A stretch of DNA of 64,000 bases from Pseudomonas sp. PSKL.D1. Lineage in GTDB: Bacteria > Pseudomonadota > Gammaproteobacteria > Pseudomonadales > Pseudomonadaceae. Of this stretch, positions 54,824 through 64,000 are shown piece by piece. The notes beneath the pieces are model-generated. The model did not search any database. It saw nothing but the letters and a program-made list of their open reading frames with translations, and had not been told where the DNA came from. The position numbers were made by a program, and so were the translations under genes. The stretch's first letter is position 1. Every line of letters starts with the position of its first letter. The stretch spans positions 5,628,001 through 5,692,000 of the forward strand of contig NZ_CP118607.1 of NCBI RefSeq assembly GCF_028898945.1. The letters run 5' to 3'.

Positions 54824-55284
54824 CGGTTGAGCTTCTGTACACGCTCGGACGGCGTGATGATTTCGGTGATGCGAATGCCATAGCGGTCATCCACCACCAC
54901 CACTTCACCCTGTGCGACCAGGTAGCTGTTGATCAGGATGTCCATCGGCTCACCCGCCAGGCCGTCGAGGGCCAGTACCGACCCCTGCGCCAGCTCCAGC
55001 AGCTGCTTGATGGTGATCCGCGTGCGGCCAAGCTCAACGCTGAGTTTGACCGGGATGTCCATGATCATTTCCAGCTCGCGCACCGAAGCGGCCGGCTTGG
55101 CCGTGCCCAATGGCTTGAAGACGGTGCTTTCAGCGCCATTGCCTGCCGGAGCCGGGGCCGGAACCGACTCGGCCTGTTCCGCCAGTGCTGCGGCCCACGG
55201 GTCTTCGGCGTCGGCACCTTGTTCGGCCATGGCGCTGGCCCATTCGTCTTCTTCGCGCGGTTCTGGGGTGTTTGGGTCACTCAT
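54820..55284 (-). CDS. fliN: FliN, C-ring switch protein
   Basis: A 154-residue C-ring protein (E. coli 137). An acidic variable N-terminus (MSDPNTPEPREEDEWASAMA) precedes the SpoA domain (IMDIPVKLSVELGRTRITIK, GSVLALDGLAGEPMDILINS, VVDDRYGIRITEIITPSERV). It forms the bottom of the switch with FliM and binds FliH. It overlaps fliM by 8 bp. Confidence 0.96.
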   Translation of the reverse strand: MSDPNTPEPREEDEWASAMAEQGADAEDPWAAALAEQAESVPAPAPAGNGAESTVFKPLGTAKPAASVRELEMIMDIPVKLSVELGRTRITIKQLLELAQGSVLALDGLAGEPMDILINSYLVAQGEVVVVDDRYGIRITEIITPSERVQKLNR

Positions 55285-56356
55285 GATCGGGTTCCTTGGC
55301 TTTGGGCAGGTGGCCCTTGACGAATCGGCTGGAAGAGGACGACTTGCCGATGGAGTGATCGATCAACTCCTTCACCAGCAAGGCGCGGGCGCCGTTGTAG
55401 CTGCCGTACTCGCAGGTCATCACCGGCACTCCGTCCACGCGTACCTTGACGCTGTCCGGCAGGTCGATGGGCAGCACGTCTCCGACTTTCAATGCCATGA
55501 CCTGGCCAAGCCGCGATTCGATTTCGACAAAATCGGCGATCAGGTCGACCTGCGAGTGGGTAATCTCGTCCGCCATGCGCCGGTTCCACTGGCGCTCCTC
55601 TTCAGGGTTGGCATCGGTCAACGGCCCGGTCAGCAGCTGGCGCATGGGCTCGATCATCAGGTAGGGGATGACGATGTTGAAATCGGTGGACAAGTTGCCC
55701 ACTTCCAGGTGGAACGTGGCATTGACCACGATCTCGTTGGGCGAGCCGGTGATGTTGGCGAACTTGGCCTGCATCTCGGAACGCAGGTATTCGATCTCCA
55801 GCGGGTACACCGACTTCCAGGCCGTGCTGTAGGCGTCCACCGTCAACCCCAGCAGGCGCCGGATGATGCGCTGCTCGGTATTGGTGAATTCGCGCCCTTC
55901 GGACTTGGTCACGAAACGGCCATCACCGCCGAACAGGTTGTCCACCACCATGAACACCACGCTGGGGGGAAACACCACCAGCGCAGTGCCGCGCAGCGGC
56001 TTCATTGCCAGCAGGTTGATATTGGAGGGCATTGGCAGGTTCAGGGAAAACTCACTGAAGCTCTGGTAGCCAATGCTCTTGAAAGTGATGTCCACGTTAC
56101 GCCGGATGAGGTTGAACAGGCTCATGCGGAAGTGGCGTGCGAAGCGGCCATTGATGATGTCGAGGGTGTGCAGGCGTTCCTGGACTACGCGGTGCTGTGT
56201 AACCGGGTCGTAGGGGCGGACCCGCTCTTCATCCAACGCCTCGCCACCGGCGAAGTCGAACCCCTCGTCCTCGGCCAGGCCGGAGGTGTCCAGCTCATCG
56301 CCGCCTCGCAGCAGCATGTCGATCTCGTCCTGCGAGAGCATGTCGTGGGTCGGCAT
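55277..56356 (-). CDS. fliM: FliM, C-ring switch protein
   Basis: A 359-residue switch protein (E. coli 334). The CheY-P binding N-terminus is present (MLSQDEIDMLLRGGDE), followed by the CheC-like middle domain (RHFRMSLFNLIRRNVDITFK, VVFMVVDNLFGGDGRF) and a C-terminal SpoA domain (LKVGDVLPIDLPDSVKVRVD). The conserved CheY-binding segment implies this flagellum is under chemotaxis control. ATG 56356 lies 4 bp after fliL. Confidence 0.96.
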   Translation of the reverse strand: MPTHDMLSQDEIDMLLRGGDELDTSGLAEDEGFDFAGGEALDEERVRPYDPVTQHRVVQERLHTLDIINGRFARHFRMSLFNLIRRNVDITFKSIGYQSFSEFSLNLPMPSNINLLAMKPLRGTALVVFPPSVVFMVVDNLFGGDGRFVTKSEGREFTNTEQRIIRRLLGLTVDAYSTAWKSVYPLEIEYLRSEMQAKFANITGSPNEIVVNATFHLEVGNLSTDFNIVIPYLMIEPMRQLLTGPLTDANPEEERQWNRRMADEITHSQVDLIADFVEIESRLGQVMALKVGDVLPIDLPDSVKVRVDGVPVMTCEYGSYNGARALLVKELIDHSIGKSSSSSRFVKGHLPKAKEPDHE

Positions 56357-56360
56357 GGGC

Positions 56361-56816
56361 TTACTGCACGATGAAGTCGGTGTAGAGCACACCGAGCAAC
56401 GCCAGGTCGGGCTGGTCGGCTGCCAGGGTACTGCGCAGCAGCTCCAGTATCTTCGCCGCCAACGCGTTCTTGCCCTGCGGGGTAGCCAGCTCATCGCTGT
56501 CCTGCCCGCTGAGCACGGTAAGCAGCTGGCTGCGAATCCTCGGCATGTAGAGCACCAGCAATTTCTGCGTGGCTTCGTTGCCGACTTCAAGGTTGAAGCC
56601 CACGTAAAGCATCATCGGCTCGTCGTGGATGTTGCGCAGGTTGACCGTCATGGGTGCGACGCTCACCAGCAGTGGCGCCACGTGAACAGTGCGGGCAGCC
56701 TGCGCATTGGCGCGCTCACGCATCACGTAAGCGTACACACCAGCGGAGCTGGCTGCGGCGGCGACCAGGGCTATGGGGGCGAACCATAGCCAGATCTTCT
56801 TGGTGGTGGTGGGCAT
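56361..56816 (-). CDS. fliL: FliL, stator-associated membrane protein
   Basis: A 151-residue single-pass inner-membrane protein (MPTTTKKIWLWFAPIALVAA; helix about 9-29) with a periplasmic stomatin-like domain (MTVNLRNIHDEPMMLYVGFN) and the C-terminal VLYTDFIVQ. FliL supports stator function at the basal body. Confidence 0.92.
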   Translation of the reverse strand: MPTTTKKIWLWFAPIALVAAAASSAGVYAYVMRERANAQAARTVHVAPLLVSVAPMTVNLRNIHDEPMMLYVGFNLEVGNEATQKLLVLYMPRIRSQLLTVLSGQDSDELATPQGKNALAAKILELLRSTLAADQPDLALLGVLYTDFIVQ

Positions 56817-56928
56817 GGACAGCTGCCTTGCGGAAAATGCGGTTCGAAAGGGCGCAAGTATGCCCAGCGGGTGGGGGTGGCTAAGGTGTGATTAGGGGGG
56901 CTTAAGGGGGTTATCTTGTGGCTTTGCC

Positions 56929-58158
56929 TTACAGATAAAGGTCAACGCCCAGGCGCGAGGCAACCACCTGCTCCACCGCCGCCATCTGTGGCGCCTGCGC
57001 CACCGGTTGCGAGCGCTCATCCGCGCCTGAGCCCTGCGATTCACGCCGGGGCTGCTCACCCGCCGCCTGTCGCGAGCCACCGTCATTGACCGACGCTTCG
57101 CCCAGCGTCAGGCCCTGTGATGCCAGCGCGCTCTGTAACTGTGGCAACGCTTGCTCCACGGCGGCCCGCACCGACGCGTGGGCCGAATGGAACTGCGCCT
57201 GCACGCCGCTCTCGCTTACGTTCAGGCTGATCGACAGCGGCCCGAGGTCGGTCGGGTTGAGTTGCATGTCCATTTTCTGCTCGCCACGCCGGACCATGGC
57301 GACCACCTGCTGGCCCAGATCACTTTGCCAAGACTCGCTACCTACGGTAGGCATTGCCTGGGCTGTGGATGCCAGCGCACTGCTGGAAGCCGGTGCTGCA
57401 GCCATGACCGGTGCCTGAACGTTGGGCAGCAAAGCAGGGTCGGCGTCCGCCGGTGCGCTTGGTGCTCCATCGGCGGTTGCACTGACCGGTGCGTCTGCTT
57501 GAACGCTGTCCGCCATCACTGCCTCCAATTGGCCGGTCGGGGCTTGCGCAGCGGCAACCTGAGCATCGGCCTGAGGCCACGCCGCCACTTCAGCCTGAGC
57601 GTCATCAACACCAGATGCCGTGGCGGGGCTGGCTGACCAAGCCACAGGGGGTGGGGCAGCCACCGCACCTGAGGCCAGTTGGCCGGCCGTGTCAATCAGC
57701 TCAAGCCGATGACGGATCGCTTCCAGCGAGTCCTCAGGTTGAGTTGGGCTGTCATCGGTGGCCAGATCATCGCCCTCTGATACTTCCTGCAAGCCCGCGA
57801 GCGTACTGACAGGTTCATCATCCGGCGGCAGCTCTGGCTCATCCAGCGAAAGTGTCAACGCTTGAGGCTGGTTCGTGACTGCCTGCGGCTGGGGTGCTTC
57901 TGGCAGTTCCGGCTGGGGCTCGGCGGTTGCAGCAGGCAAAGCCGGCGCATCCGCGACCACAGGTATTGGCTCAGCAACCTGAGCCTCCACTGGCGTGGCC
58001 ATCTTCAGCGTTGGTGCCGGTACGGCAGTGGTTTGTGCCGCTTGCGCCTGCGAAAGGGCTGTGTCAAAGCCGGTTGCTCCGCCAGCGGTTGCTGCATCGG
58101 TGGCCGCTGCAGGGGCCTCTGCCGGCGCGACAGGCGAAATGGCGGTGATGATATCCAC
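56929..58158 (-). CDS. fliK: FliK, hook-length control protein
   Basis: A 409-residue secreted ruler. The Pro/Ala/Asp-rich variable region (about 1-290) sets hook length, and the conserved C-terminal Flg_hook domain (VVAMVRRGEQKMDMQLNPTD, LGPLSISLNVSESGVQAQFH) switches export specificity via FlhB. GTG 58158 has GAGG at 6 bases and follows the fliJ stop by 8 bp; an upstream open frame of 50 codons overlaps fliJ and was rejected. Confidence 0.92.
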   Translation of the reverse strand: MDIITAISPVAPAEAPAAATDAATAGGATGFDTALSQAQAAQTTAVPAPTLKMATPVEAQVAEPIPVVADAPALPAATAEPQPELPEAPQPQAVTNQPQALTLSLDEPELPPDDEPVSTLAGLQEVSEGDDLATDDSPTQPEDSLEAIRHRLELIDTAGQLASGAVAAPPPVAWSASPATASGVDDAQAEVAAWPQADAQVAAAQAPTGQLEAVMADSVQADAPVSATADGAPSAPADADPALLPNVQAPVMAAAPASSSALASTAQAMPTVGSESWQSDLGQQVVAMVRRGEQKMDMQLNPTDLGPLSISLNVSESGVQAQFHSAHASVRAAVEQALPQLQSALASQGLTLGEASVNDGGSRQAAGEQPRRESQGSGADERSQPVAQAPQMAAVEQVVASRLGVDLYL

Positions 58159-58166
58159 AGGAAGCC

Positions 58167-58619
58167 TCAGAATCCGCTGATGAATGATGTGCGCCGAGCC
58201 TGGCCCGCCAGCTCGTCGGTACGCCGCTGGTCGGCACGGCCAGCAATCAGGCGCTCCTGCTCCATACGCCGGGCCAACAGGGTTTCCAACGCATTGACCT
58301 TGCGCCACTGCTGCCGCCAGGCGTCCTGGTGCTGCGCCAATTGCGTGCGATGACGAGCCAGGCTTGTCTGCGCCCGTTCGATAGCACCCTCCAGCGACTT
58401 CAGAAAGCCCCGGTAATTGGCCAACGTCGACGGGCTCATGCCTGCACCCACCAGTTCCCGCTGCAGGCTCTGGCGATACTCGGCTTCATATTGGTCCAGC
58501 AGGCGCAGCTGTTCGGCCATCTGCTGCTCGGTGCGACGGCTTTGTGCCAGTGCGCTGGCAGCAGCCTCGCGGGCCCGGTCGGTGAGTTCGATTAGGAGTT
58601 GGAGTGACGCATGCGCCAT
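58167..58619 (-). CDS. fliJ: FliJ, export ATPase stalk protein
   Basis: A 150-residue, almost fully helical coiled-coil protein (E. coli 147): MAHASLQLLIELTDRAREAA, LLDQYEAEYRQSLQRELVGA. It sits in the FliI hexamer and links it to FlhA. Gene order fliI-fliJ-fliK supports it. Confidence 0.9.
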   Translation of the reverse strand: MAHASLQLLIELTDRAREAAASALAQSRRTEQQMAEQLRLLDQYEAEYRQSLQRELVGAGMSPSTLANYRGFLKSLEGAIERAQTSLARHRTQLAQHQDAWRQQWRKVNALETLLARRMEQERLIAGRADQRRTDELAGQARRTSFISGF

Positions 58620-58650
58620 GGGTGTTTACCTGTACGTACCGGGTCTGGGG

Positions 58651-60036
58651 TCATTTGCCGGGGAACAGCTGGTCAAGCCCGGCAAGCGTGTCGGCTACCG
58701 ATGCACGCTCGTGAGTGCGCTGCTGCAGGAAGCGCTCGATGTGCGGATACAGCGTTACCGCACGGTCAAGCTGGGCATCGTGCCCCGGCGCATAAGCCCC
58801 CACGCTGATCAGGTCGCGGTTGCGCTGATAACGCGACAACGCCTGCTTGAGTTTCTGCGCCCTGCGCTGTTGCGGTTCGCTGACGATGGCGTTCATCGCC
58901 CGGCTGATCGAGGCTTCGATGTCGATGGCCGGGTAATGCCCGCTTTCCGCCAACTGGCGTGACAGCACGAAATGGCCATCAAGGATGGCCCGCGCCGAGT
59001 CGGCGATCGGGTCTTGCTGGTCGTCGCCCTCGCTGAGCACGGTATAAAACGCGGTAATCGAGCCACCGCCCCGGGGGCCGTTGCCGGCACGCTCCACCAG
59101 CTTTGGCAGCTTGGCGAAGACGGAAGGCGGGTAACCCTTGGTTGCTGGCGGCTCGCCCAGCGCCAGGGCGATCTCGCGCTGGGCCATGGCGTAGCGGGTG
59201 AGCGAATCCATGATCAGCAGCACGTCCTTGCCCTGCTCCCGAAAGTCTTCGGCCAGGCGCGTGGCATACAGCGCGCCCTGCAACCGCTGCAGCGGCGAGG
59301 CATCAGCGGGTGCTGCCACCACCACGGAGCGCTGCAACCCCTCTTCGCCCAGAATGTTGTCGATAAAGTCCTGAACTTCACGGCCCCGCTCACCAATCAA
59401 CCCAACCACCACCACATCAGCCTGGGTGTAGCGTGCCATCATGCCCAGCAGTACCGACTTGCCCACACCGGAGCCTGCGAACAGGCCCAGGCGCTGGCCT
59501 TTACCAACACTCAGCAGTGCATTGATGGCGCGGATGCCCACATCGATCTGCTGTTCGATTGGCGCACGCTGCAACGGGTTGACCGGCTGGCCATGCAGGC
59601 TGGCGCGATGCGTTGCCTGCAACGCGCCCTTGCCATCGAACGGGTTGCCGCTGCTGTCCAGCACCCGGCCAAGCAGGCCCATGCCCAAGGGCACAGGGCG
59701 CACACCGTCGCTGGCGCCTGGCTCGTCGGCCAGGGCAAAAAACCTGGCCCCCGCCTGCAGGCCGTGAATTTCCTCAAGGGGCATCAGGTAGAGCACTTCA
59801 CCGGCAAAACCGATCACTTCGGCCTCGGCGAATACAGCAGGGTTTGCGCCAGCCCGCACCAGCTCGATACGGCAACCCGCGCCCAAAGGCAGGCGCAGGC
59901 CAACCGCTTCCAGAACGATGCCGGTTGCCCGGGTAATGCGGCCACTGCGCTGATAGCCGGGAACGTGCAGAGCGTCACCGGCCAAAGCTTCCAGGCCTCG
60001 CCCCCAACGCTGCAGGTGTGGATTGGCACCTATCAC
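58651..60036 (-). CDS. fliI: FliI, flagellar export ATPase
   Basis: A 461-residue F1-like ATPase (E. coli 457). Walker A is [15 protein letters not shown], Walker [15 protein letters not shown], with [20 protein letters not shown] and [20 protein letters not shown] close to E. coli. It powers unfolding and export with FliH and FliJ. GTG 60036 overlaps the fliH stop (GTGA) and is preferred; a GTG 21 bases upstream is also open. Confidence 0.96.
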   Translation of the reverse strand: MIGANPHLQRWGRGLEALAGDALHVPGYQRSGRITRATGIVLEAVGLRLPLGAGCRIELVRAGANPAVFAEAEVIGFAGEVLYLMPLEEIHGLQAGARFFALADEPGASDGVRPVPLGMGLLGRVLDSSGNPFDGKGALQATHRASLHGQPVNPLQRAPIEQQIDVGIRAINALLSVGKGQRLGLFAGSGVGKSVLLGMMARYTQADVVVVGLIGERGREVQDFIDNILGEEGLQRSVVVAAPADASPLQRLQGALYATRLAEDFREQGKDVLLIMDSLTRYAMAQREIALALGEPPATKGYPPSVFAKLPKLVERAGNGPRGGGSITAFYTVLSEGDDQQDPIADSARAILDGHFVLSRQLAESGHYPAIDIEASISRAMNAIVSEPQQRRAQKLKQALSRYQRNRDLISVGAYAPGHDAQLDRAVTLYPHIERFLQQRTHERASVADTLAGLDQLFPGK

Positions 60037-60725
60037 TGCTGCGAGTCCAGCAGCCACTGGCCATTACGCTCGAACAGGGCTTGGCGGGTCTGGCAGGTGG
60101 CGTCCAGCTCTGCCCCGCTGCTGTGCACCCGGCAACCGCCCGGCAATAGTGCAGGGTCGGCTTGCAGCGCCCAGCCCGCCGCTTCAAGTTCATCCGCCAG
60201 GTTGCTCTGCACCCACGGCAAGTCATCGGGGTTCAAGCTCAACGCAGGCTTGCCCCCCAGCACCGGGTCGCTGGCCAGCATCTGCCGTACCAGTTCCTGC
60301 ACCTGCTCGGGCTGCACGGCCATCGCCTTGCCGGCAAGGCGGGCTGCCAGGTCCAGCGCCATACGCCCCAGTTGCCCGGCCACTTGGCTATCCACTTCGC
60401 GCAACGCTTCATCAAAGCTCACGCACAGCGCACGCAGCGGCTCCAACGTTTGGCGAACCTGTTGGCGCAACTCCTCTGCAGCCGCCTCACGCCCTTCGGC
60501 CAGGCCCTGTGCATAACCTTGCTCCTTACCTTGGGCAAGGCCCGCCTGCTCAGCCTCAGCCATGGTCTGCTCACGCAGGCGCTGCAACTCCAGACGCTGT
60601 TCGAAGGCACGCTTGCGGGCGTGTTCACGGCGTGCCATCAAGGCATCCGCTGCCGCCGAATCACCCGCGCCCAGCGGTTCCATGCACCATGGCTGCCAAT
60701 GAGCCTGCGGCAAGGGCTCAGACAT
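60033..60725 (-). CDS. fliH: FliH, export ATPase regulator
   Basis: A 230-residue protein (E. coli 228): [20 protein letters not shown], a charged central coiled coil ([20 protein letters not shown]) with GxxxG-type glycine repeats ([20 protein letters not shown]), typical of FliH, and a V-ATPase E-like C-terminus. ATG 60725 overlaps the fliG stop by 8 bp. Confidence 0.93.
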   Translation of the reverse strand: MSEPLPQAHWQPWCMEPLGAGDSAAADALMARREHARKRAFEQRLELQRLREQTMAEAEQAGLAQGKEQGYAQGLAEGREAAAEELRQQVRQTLEPLRALCVSFDEALREVDSQVAGQLGRMALDLAARLAGKAMAVQPEQVQELVRQMLASDPVLGGKPALSLNPDDLPWVQSNLADELEAAGWALQADPALLPGGCRVHSSGAELDATCQTRQALFERNGQWLLDSQQ

Positions 60726-61716
60726 AGGCGTCATCACCCCGTGCGGTCACCATGTCACCGGTTTCGGAGAGGCGACGAACAACCTGCAGGATCGACTTCT
60801 GCTCGGCCTCGATCTGCGACATGCGGATTGGCCCGCGGGCCTCCATGTCTTCACGGAACAACATGGCCGCACGCTGCGACATGTTGCGCAGGAAGCGGTC
60901 GAGCAAAGGCTCCGACGCCCCTTTCAGGGCGATGGACAGGGCGTTGCTGTCGATGTTCTGCAGCAGCGTCTGGATGCTGCGATCGTCCACATCGGCCAGG
61001 TTCTCGAACAGGAACATCTCGTCGAGGGTCTTCTGCGCGAGGTCGGCGTTGTAGTTGCGCAGGTTTTCGATGGCAGAAGCCTCGTGGCTGGTGGCCATCA
61101 GGTTGAGGATTTCCGCCGCGGCCTTCACGCCGCCCATCTTGCTGCGCTTGAGGCTCTGGCCATCGAGCATGCCGCCCAACACTTCGGTGAGTTCGTGCAG
61201 CGCTACCGGCTGCACGCCATTAAAGGTGGCGATGCGCAGGATGATGTCGTTGCGCAGCCGCTCGGTCAGCAACTGCAGAATTGCCGAAGCCTGGCTGCGC
61301 TCCAGGTGCACAAGAATGGTGGCGACGATCTGCGGGTGCTCGTCGCGGATCATTTCCGCCACCATCTGCGCTTCCATCAGGTTCAGCTTGTCGATGCCCG
61401 AGGCGCTGTTGCTGGTTTCGAGGATGTCGTCGATCAGGCTGGCAGCCCGTTCGCTGCCCAGCGCCTTGGTCAGCACAGCCCGAATGTGGTCACTGCTCTG
61501 GATGTTGATGGCTGCGTACTGCTCGGTCTCATCCATGAAGTCGGCCAGCACCTGGCGCATTTCCTCATGCGATACCTGGCTGAGCTTGGCCATCTCCCGG
61601 CTGATGTGCTCAACCTCTTCACCCGGCAGAAACTTGAACACTTCCGCCGCGCTGTCGGCATCCAGCGACAGCAGCAGGATGGCACTGCGGCGGGCACCGC
61701 TGATTTTGTTACTCAT
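60718..61716 (-). CDS. fliG: FliG, C-ring motor protein
   Basis: A 332-residue rotor protein (E. coli 331). N-terminal MSNKISGARRSAILLLSLDA binds FliF; the EHPQIVATILVHLERSQASA segment is the armadillo middle domain. The C-terminal motor domain has VDDRSIQTLLQNIDSNALSI and the charged MSQRAAMLFREDMEARGPIR helix that meets MotA. It overlaps fliF by 8 bp. Confidence 0.97.
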   Translation of the reverse strand: MSNKISGARRSAILLLSLDADSAAEVFKFLPGEEVEHISREMAKLSQVSHEEMRQVLADFMDETEQYAAINIQSSDHIRAVLTKALGSERAASLIDDILETSNSASGIDKLNLMEAQMVAEMIRDEHPQIVATILVHLERSQASAILQLLTERLRNDIILRIATFNGVQPVALHELTEVLGGMLDGQSLKRSKMGGVKAAAEILNLMATSHEASAIENLRNYNADLAQKTLDEMFLFENLADVDDRSIQTLLQNIDSNALSIALKGASEPLLDRFLRNMSQRAAMLFREDMEARGPIRMSQIEAEQKSILQVVRRLSETGDMVTARGDDAYV

Positions 61717-63418
61717 GCTTTTTCATCCAGCCACGCACAATCATGGCAACCAGGCGCGGGTCATCAGTGGCAAGCCGCTTGAGGCTCTCCATGTTCTGTT
61801 CGTATGCAGCGGCCTTGCGTGGCAGTGCCGGGCGCGAAGCGCCATCGGCACCCAGCATGGCATCGGCGCCCGCGCCGCTCGGCGTCAGGTCCATGTCGTC
61901 GTCTGCCAGCTCCATCAGGCCTGTCTGGCCCGTAGCCGCGGCGCGGCGCTGCATCGGTTTAAGCACTTTCTGCCACAGCACGAAGGCCACCGCCGCCACC
62001 AGCAGGTAACGCAACAGGCCCAAGGCCAGGTCGTGTGCTTCTGCGGTACGCCACCACGGCAATTCGTCCAGCTGCGCCTGCTCGTCCACGAAGGGGCTGT
62101 TGACCACCTGCACGGTATCGCCGCGGCCCTCGCTGAAGCCCATGGCCTGGCGCACCAGGTCATTGATGCCGGCCATTTCTTCCTTGCTCAACGGCTCGGT
62201 GGTGGGGGCGCCATCCTTGAGCACGGTGCGGTAGTTGACCACCACGGCAGCTGCAAGGCGCTGTACGTTGCCAAGGCTGGACTTGACGTGCTCCACGTCG
62301 CGGTCGACTTCGTAGTTGACCATGCGCTCGGTCTGCAGCGACTTGCCGGGCTCGGCGGTTGCACTGGCAGTAGCGGCATTGCCACCGGCCGGCGTTGGTG
62401 CGTTGGCGCGGGTCGGGGCAGGCGTATTCGGCGGGGAGTTGGTCAGCGCGCCCGGCACACCACGGCCGGCATCGCTGCCCTGCAGCATGCGCTCGGAGGT
62501 TTGCTGGCTACGTACCGCAGCGGCGCTGGTTTCCTGATTGGGGGCATAGCGTTCGGCGGTGCTCTCACGCGTCGAGAAGTCCACCTGAGCCACGACCCGG
62601 GCATGCACGTTGCGGCTACCCAGCAGCGGCGCGAGGATTTCTTCAATGCGCCGCTGGTAGCTGCGCTCGATTTCGCTCACGTAATCAAGCTTGGCGTCGT
62701 CGAGGCCGTCGCTGTCATGGCTGCGCGACAGCAGGCGGCCGCTCTGGTCAACCACGGTCACCCCGTCCACGGCCAGTTCCGGCACGCTGGAAGTCACCAG
62801 GTGAATGATTGCACTGACCTGGCCCTGGCCCAGTTCGCGGCCGGGCTGCAGGCTCAGGGTCACCGAGGCACGGGCCGCTTCGCGATCACGGGCGAATACC
62901 GAGTCCTTGGCCATTACCAGGTGGACCCGGGCATGGGCTACCGGCCCCAGGGATTCAATGGTACGCGCCAGTTCGCCTTCCAGGCCGCGCTGGTAATTGA
63001 GGTGTTCAGCGAACTGGCTGATGCCGAAGGCTTGTTTGTCCAGCAACTCAAAGCCGATGCTGCCGCCTTTGGGCAAGCCTTGTTCGGCCAGTTGCAGGCG
63101 CAAGGCGTTTTTCTGTTCGGCAGGCACCATGATGGTATGCCCGCCCTCCCCCAGCCGGTACGGTACGCCGCGCTTGTCCAGCTCGCTGATCACCTGGCCA
63201 CCGTCGGCCTCGCTCAGGTTGGAGAACAGCACGCGGTACTCCGGCTCCTGCGCCCACAGCAGCAAGGCCACCACCACGGCGACTGCAGCGGCACCCGCCA
63301 GCATGAAGGGCAATAACGGCCGCCCGCGCAGCAACGCCGTCAATGCATCCAGGGGCCGGATGGGGTTGGCGATCGGCAGGTTCTTTTTTGCGGCCTTGGC
63401 CTGGGCAGCAGTCGTCAC
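61709..63418 (-). CDS. fliF: FliF, MS-ring protein
   Basis: A 569-residue protein (E. coli 552) with two membrane helices: one after the N-terminus (LLPFMLAGAAAVAVVVALLL) and one near the C-terminus (LLRYLLVAAVAFVLWQKVL). The periplasmic ring-building domains include NALRLQLAEQGLPKGGSIGF and DKQAFGISQFAEHLNYQRGL. The FliG-binding tail ends VARMIVRGWM-like (LVAMIVRGWMKKHE). GTG 63418 has GAGGTG upstream; the frame is open 50 codons further, without similarity. Confidence 0.95.
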   Translation of the reverse strand: MTTAAQAKAAKKNLPIANPIRPLDALTALLRGRPLLPFMLAGAAAVAVVVALLLWAQEPEYRVLFSNLSEADGGQVISELDKRGVPYRLGEGGHTIMVPAEQKNALRLQLAEQGLPKGGSIGFELLDKQAFGISQFAEHLNYQRGLEGELARTIESLGPVAHARVHLVMAKDSVFARDREAARASVTLSLQPGRELGQGQVSAIIHLVTSSVPELAVDGVTVVDQSGRLLSRSHDSDGLDDAKLDYVSEIERSYQRRIEEILAPLLGSRNVHARVVAQVDFSTRESTAERYAPNQETSAAAVRSQQTSERMLQGSDAGRGVPGALTNSPPNTPAPTRANAPTPAGGNAATASATAEPGKSLQTERMVNYEVDRDVEHVKSSLGNVQRLAAAVVVNYRTVLKDGAPTTEPLSKEEMAGINDLVRQAMGFSEGRGDTVQVVNSPFVDEQAQLDELPWWRTAEAHDLALGLLRYLLVAAVAFVLWQKVLKPMQRRAAATGQTGLMELADDDMDLTPSGAGADAMLGADGASRPALPRKAAAYEQNMESLKRLATDDPRLVAMIVRGWMKKHE

Positions 63419-63667
63419 GAACACCTCGAAACGTGGGTTCTGGCGGTAAAGAAGGGCATTGCAGAGTCCGCTGGCAGTGGAAATCGGCCCGCAGTCCATC
63501 GGCCCAGAGGCGCGCAAGGCTTGGCGGGATTGGCTCAGCGTCATTCTGGCGAAGGCGCCCTCATGCAAAGGGCAGAAAAGCCCGCTGTTTTGCAGCCAAT
63601 TGGGCAGATATGAACTTTCACCTACTTGTTAATCTGCGCGCAGTCACCCACCACGAGCCCCAGCGCC
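63419..63667. promoter_or_regulatory. Divergent fliF/fliE promoter region
   Basis: About 250 bp between the divergent fliF and fliE starts, the same arrangement as in E. coli and Salmonella, where it holds class 2 (FlhDC) promoters. I could not find a convincing FlhDC box, sigma-28 or sigma-54 element. Near 63563 AAAGGGCAGAAAAGCCCGCT can form a short stem. Confidence 0.45.
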
Positions 63668-63985
63668 ATGACCACCCAAGCCATCGCCGAAGCCCTGCAG
63701 CAGCTGAGCAGCCTTGCCGAACAGGCCCAGGGCGCCTCCACCCGCAATGCCAACCCGGCTGCGAGCGGTTTTGCGGGTGAACTGGAAAGCTCTCTGCAGC
63801 GCATCGTGCAGTTGCAGCGAACCGCCAGCACCCAGGCCAACGCGTTCCAGGCCGGCAGCAGCGAGGTGTCGCTGAGTGACGTGATGGCCGATTCGCAGAA
63901 AGCCAGCGTGGCTTTCCAGATGGGTGTACAGGTACGCAACCGGCTGCTCACGGCTTACAAAGATGTAATGGCCATGCAGGTTTGA
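63668..63985 (+). CDS. fliE: FliE, MS ring-rod junction protein
   Basis: A 105-residue protein (E. coli 104). The C-terminal half is nearly canonical: SEVSLSDVMADSQKASVAFQ, VRNRLLTAYKDVMAMQV. It joins the MS ring to the rod and is the first rod substrate exported. ATG 63668 gives MTTQAIAEAL; the frame open from 63626 was rejected. Confidence 0.95.
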   Translation: MTTQAIAEALQQLSSLAEQAQGASTRNANPAASGFAGELESSLQRIVQLQRTASTQANAFQAGSSEVSLSDVMADSQKASVAFQMGVQVRNRLLTAYKDVMAMQV

Positions 63986-64000
63986 GAGGCACGTCACACT

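Noticed and set aside
61055..63316. 753-codon plus-strand open frame opposite fliG-fliF
   Set aside because: Covers two genes of known family on the other strand, and its sequence is Ser/Arg/Met rich nonsense.

Overview
The window is high-GC chromosome from a Pseudomonas of the P. putida type. Evidence: algR-hemC-hemD-hemX-hemY, algP, algQ/rsd and argH occur together; sutA, amtB and glnK are linked; lptM-lysA-dapF-DUF484-xerC-HAD form an operon; and P. putida-type REP elements (TGTAGGAGCGG...CCGCTCCTACA) are scattered through it.

Region 1 (1-34.8 kb) is ordinary core genome. In order it holds an M20 peptidase (cut by the window edge), a CBS protein, small conserved genes, a YbaK-type deacylase, an NfeD-slipin membrane pair, a LysE exporter, an ABC-F ATPase, algP, an FKBP isomerase, algQ/rsd, dsbB, the heme operon hemCDXY behind algR, argH, a GST, class I adenylate cyclase, rnk, cyaY, the lysine/peptidoglycan/xerC operon, sutA, and glnK-amtB with a readable sigma-54 promoter and NtrC boxes. 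ubiK, a di-Mop protein and a large uncharacterised helical protein follow.

Region 2 (34.97-64.0 kb) is a flagellar gene set in the enterobacterial order: flgN-flgM-flgA (minus), flgBCDEFGHIJKL (plus), fliRQPONMLKJIHGF (minus) and fliE (plus). It encodes rod, hook, P and L rings, hook-filament junction, MS ring, C ring, export gate (FliOPQR) and export ATPase complex. FlhA, FlhB, flagellin, stators and flhDC/fliA are not in the window. The gene order, the muramidase-type FlgJ and the enterobacteria-like FliQ, FliI and FliE suggest a horizontally acquired second flagellum of the kind described in P. fluorescens F113.

Region 3 (46.6-52.6 kb) sits between flgL and fliR. It is a block of two tandem modules, each hcp - putative pore-forming effector - two small membrane proteins (putative immunity proteins), all on the minus strand. 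The two hcp copies and upstream DNA are nearly identical, and the duplicated stretch ends at the outer edge of a REP pair. Both effector genes are broken: one by an amber codon, the other by a 158-bp deletion plus a 945-bp IS5-family element inserted 17 codons before its stop. All four membrane-protein genes are intact. This is the most unusual part of the window.

REP elements are also notable because three genes (rnk, the HAD phosphatase, fliR) take their TAG stop from the REP, and cyaA reads about 24 codons through a REP pair. No rRNA, tRNA or CRISPR was seen.
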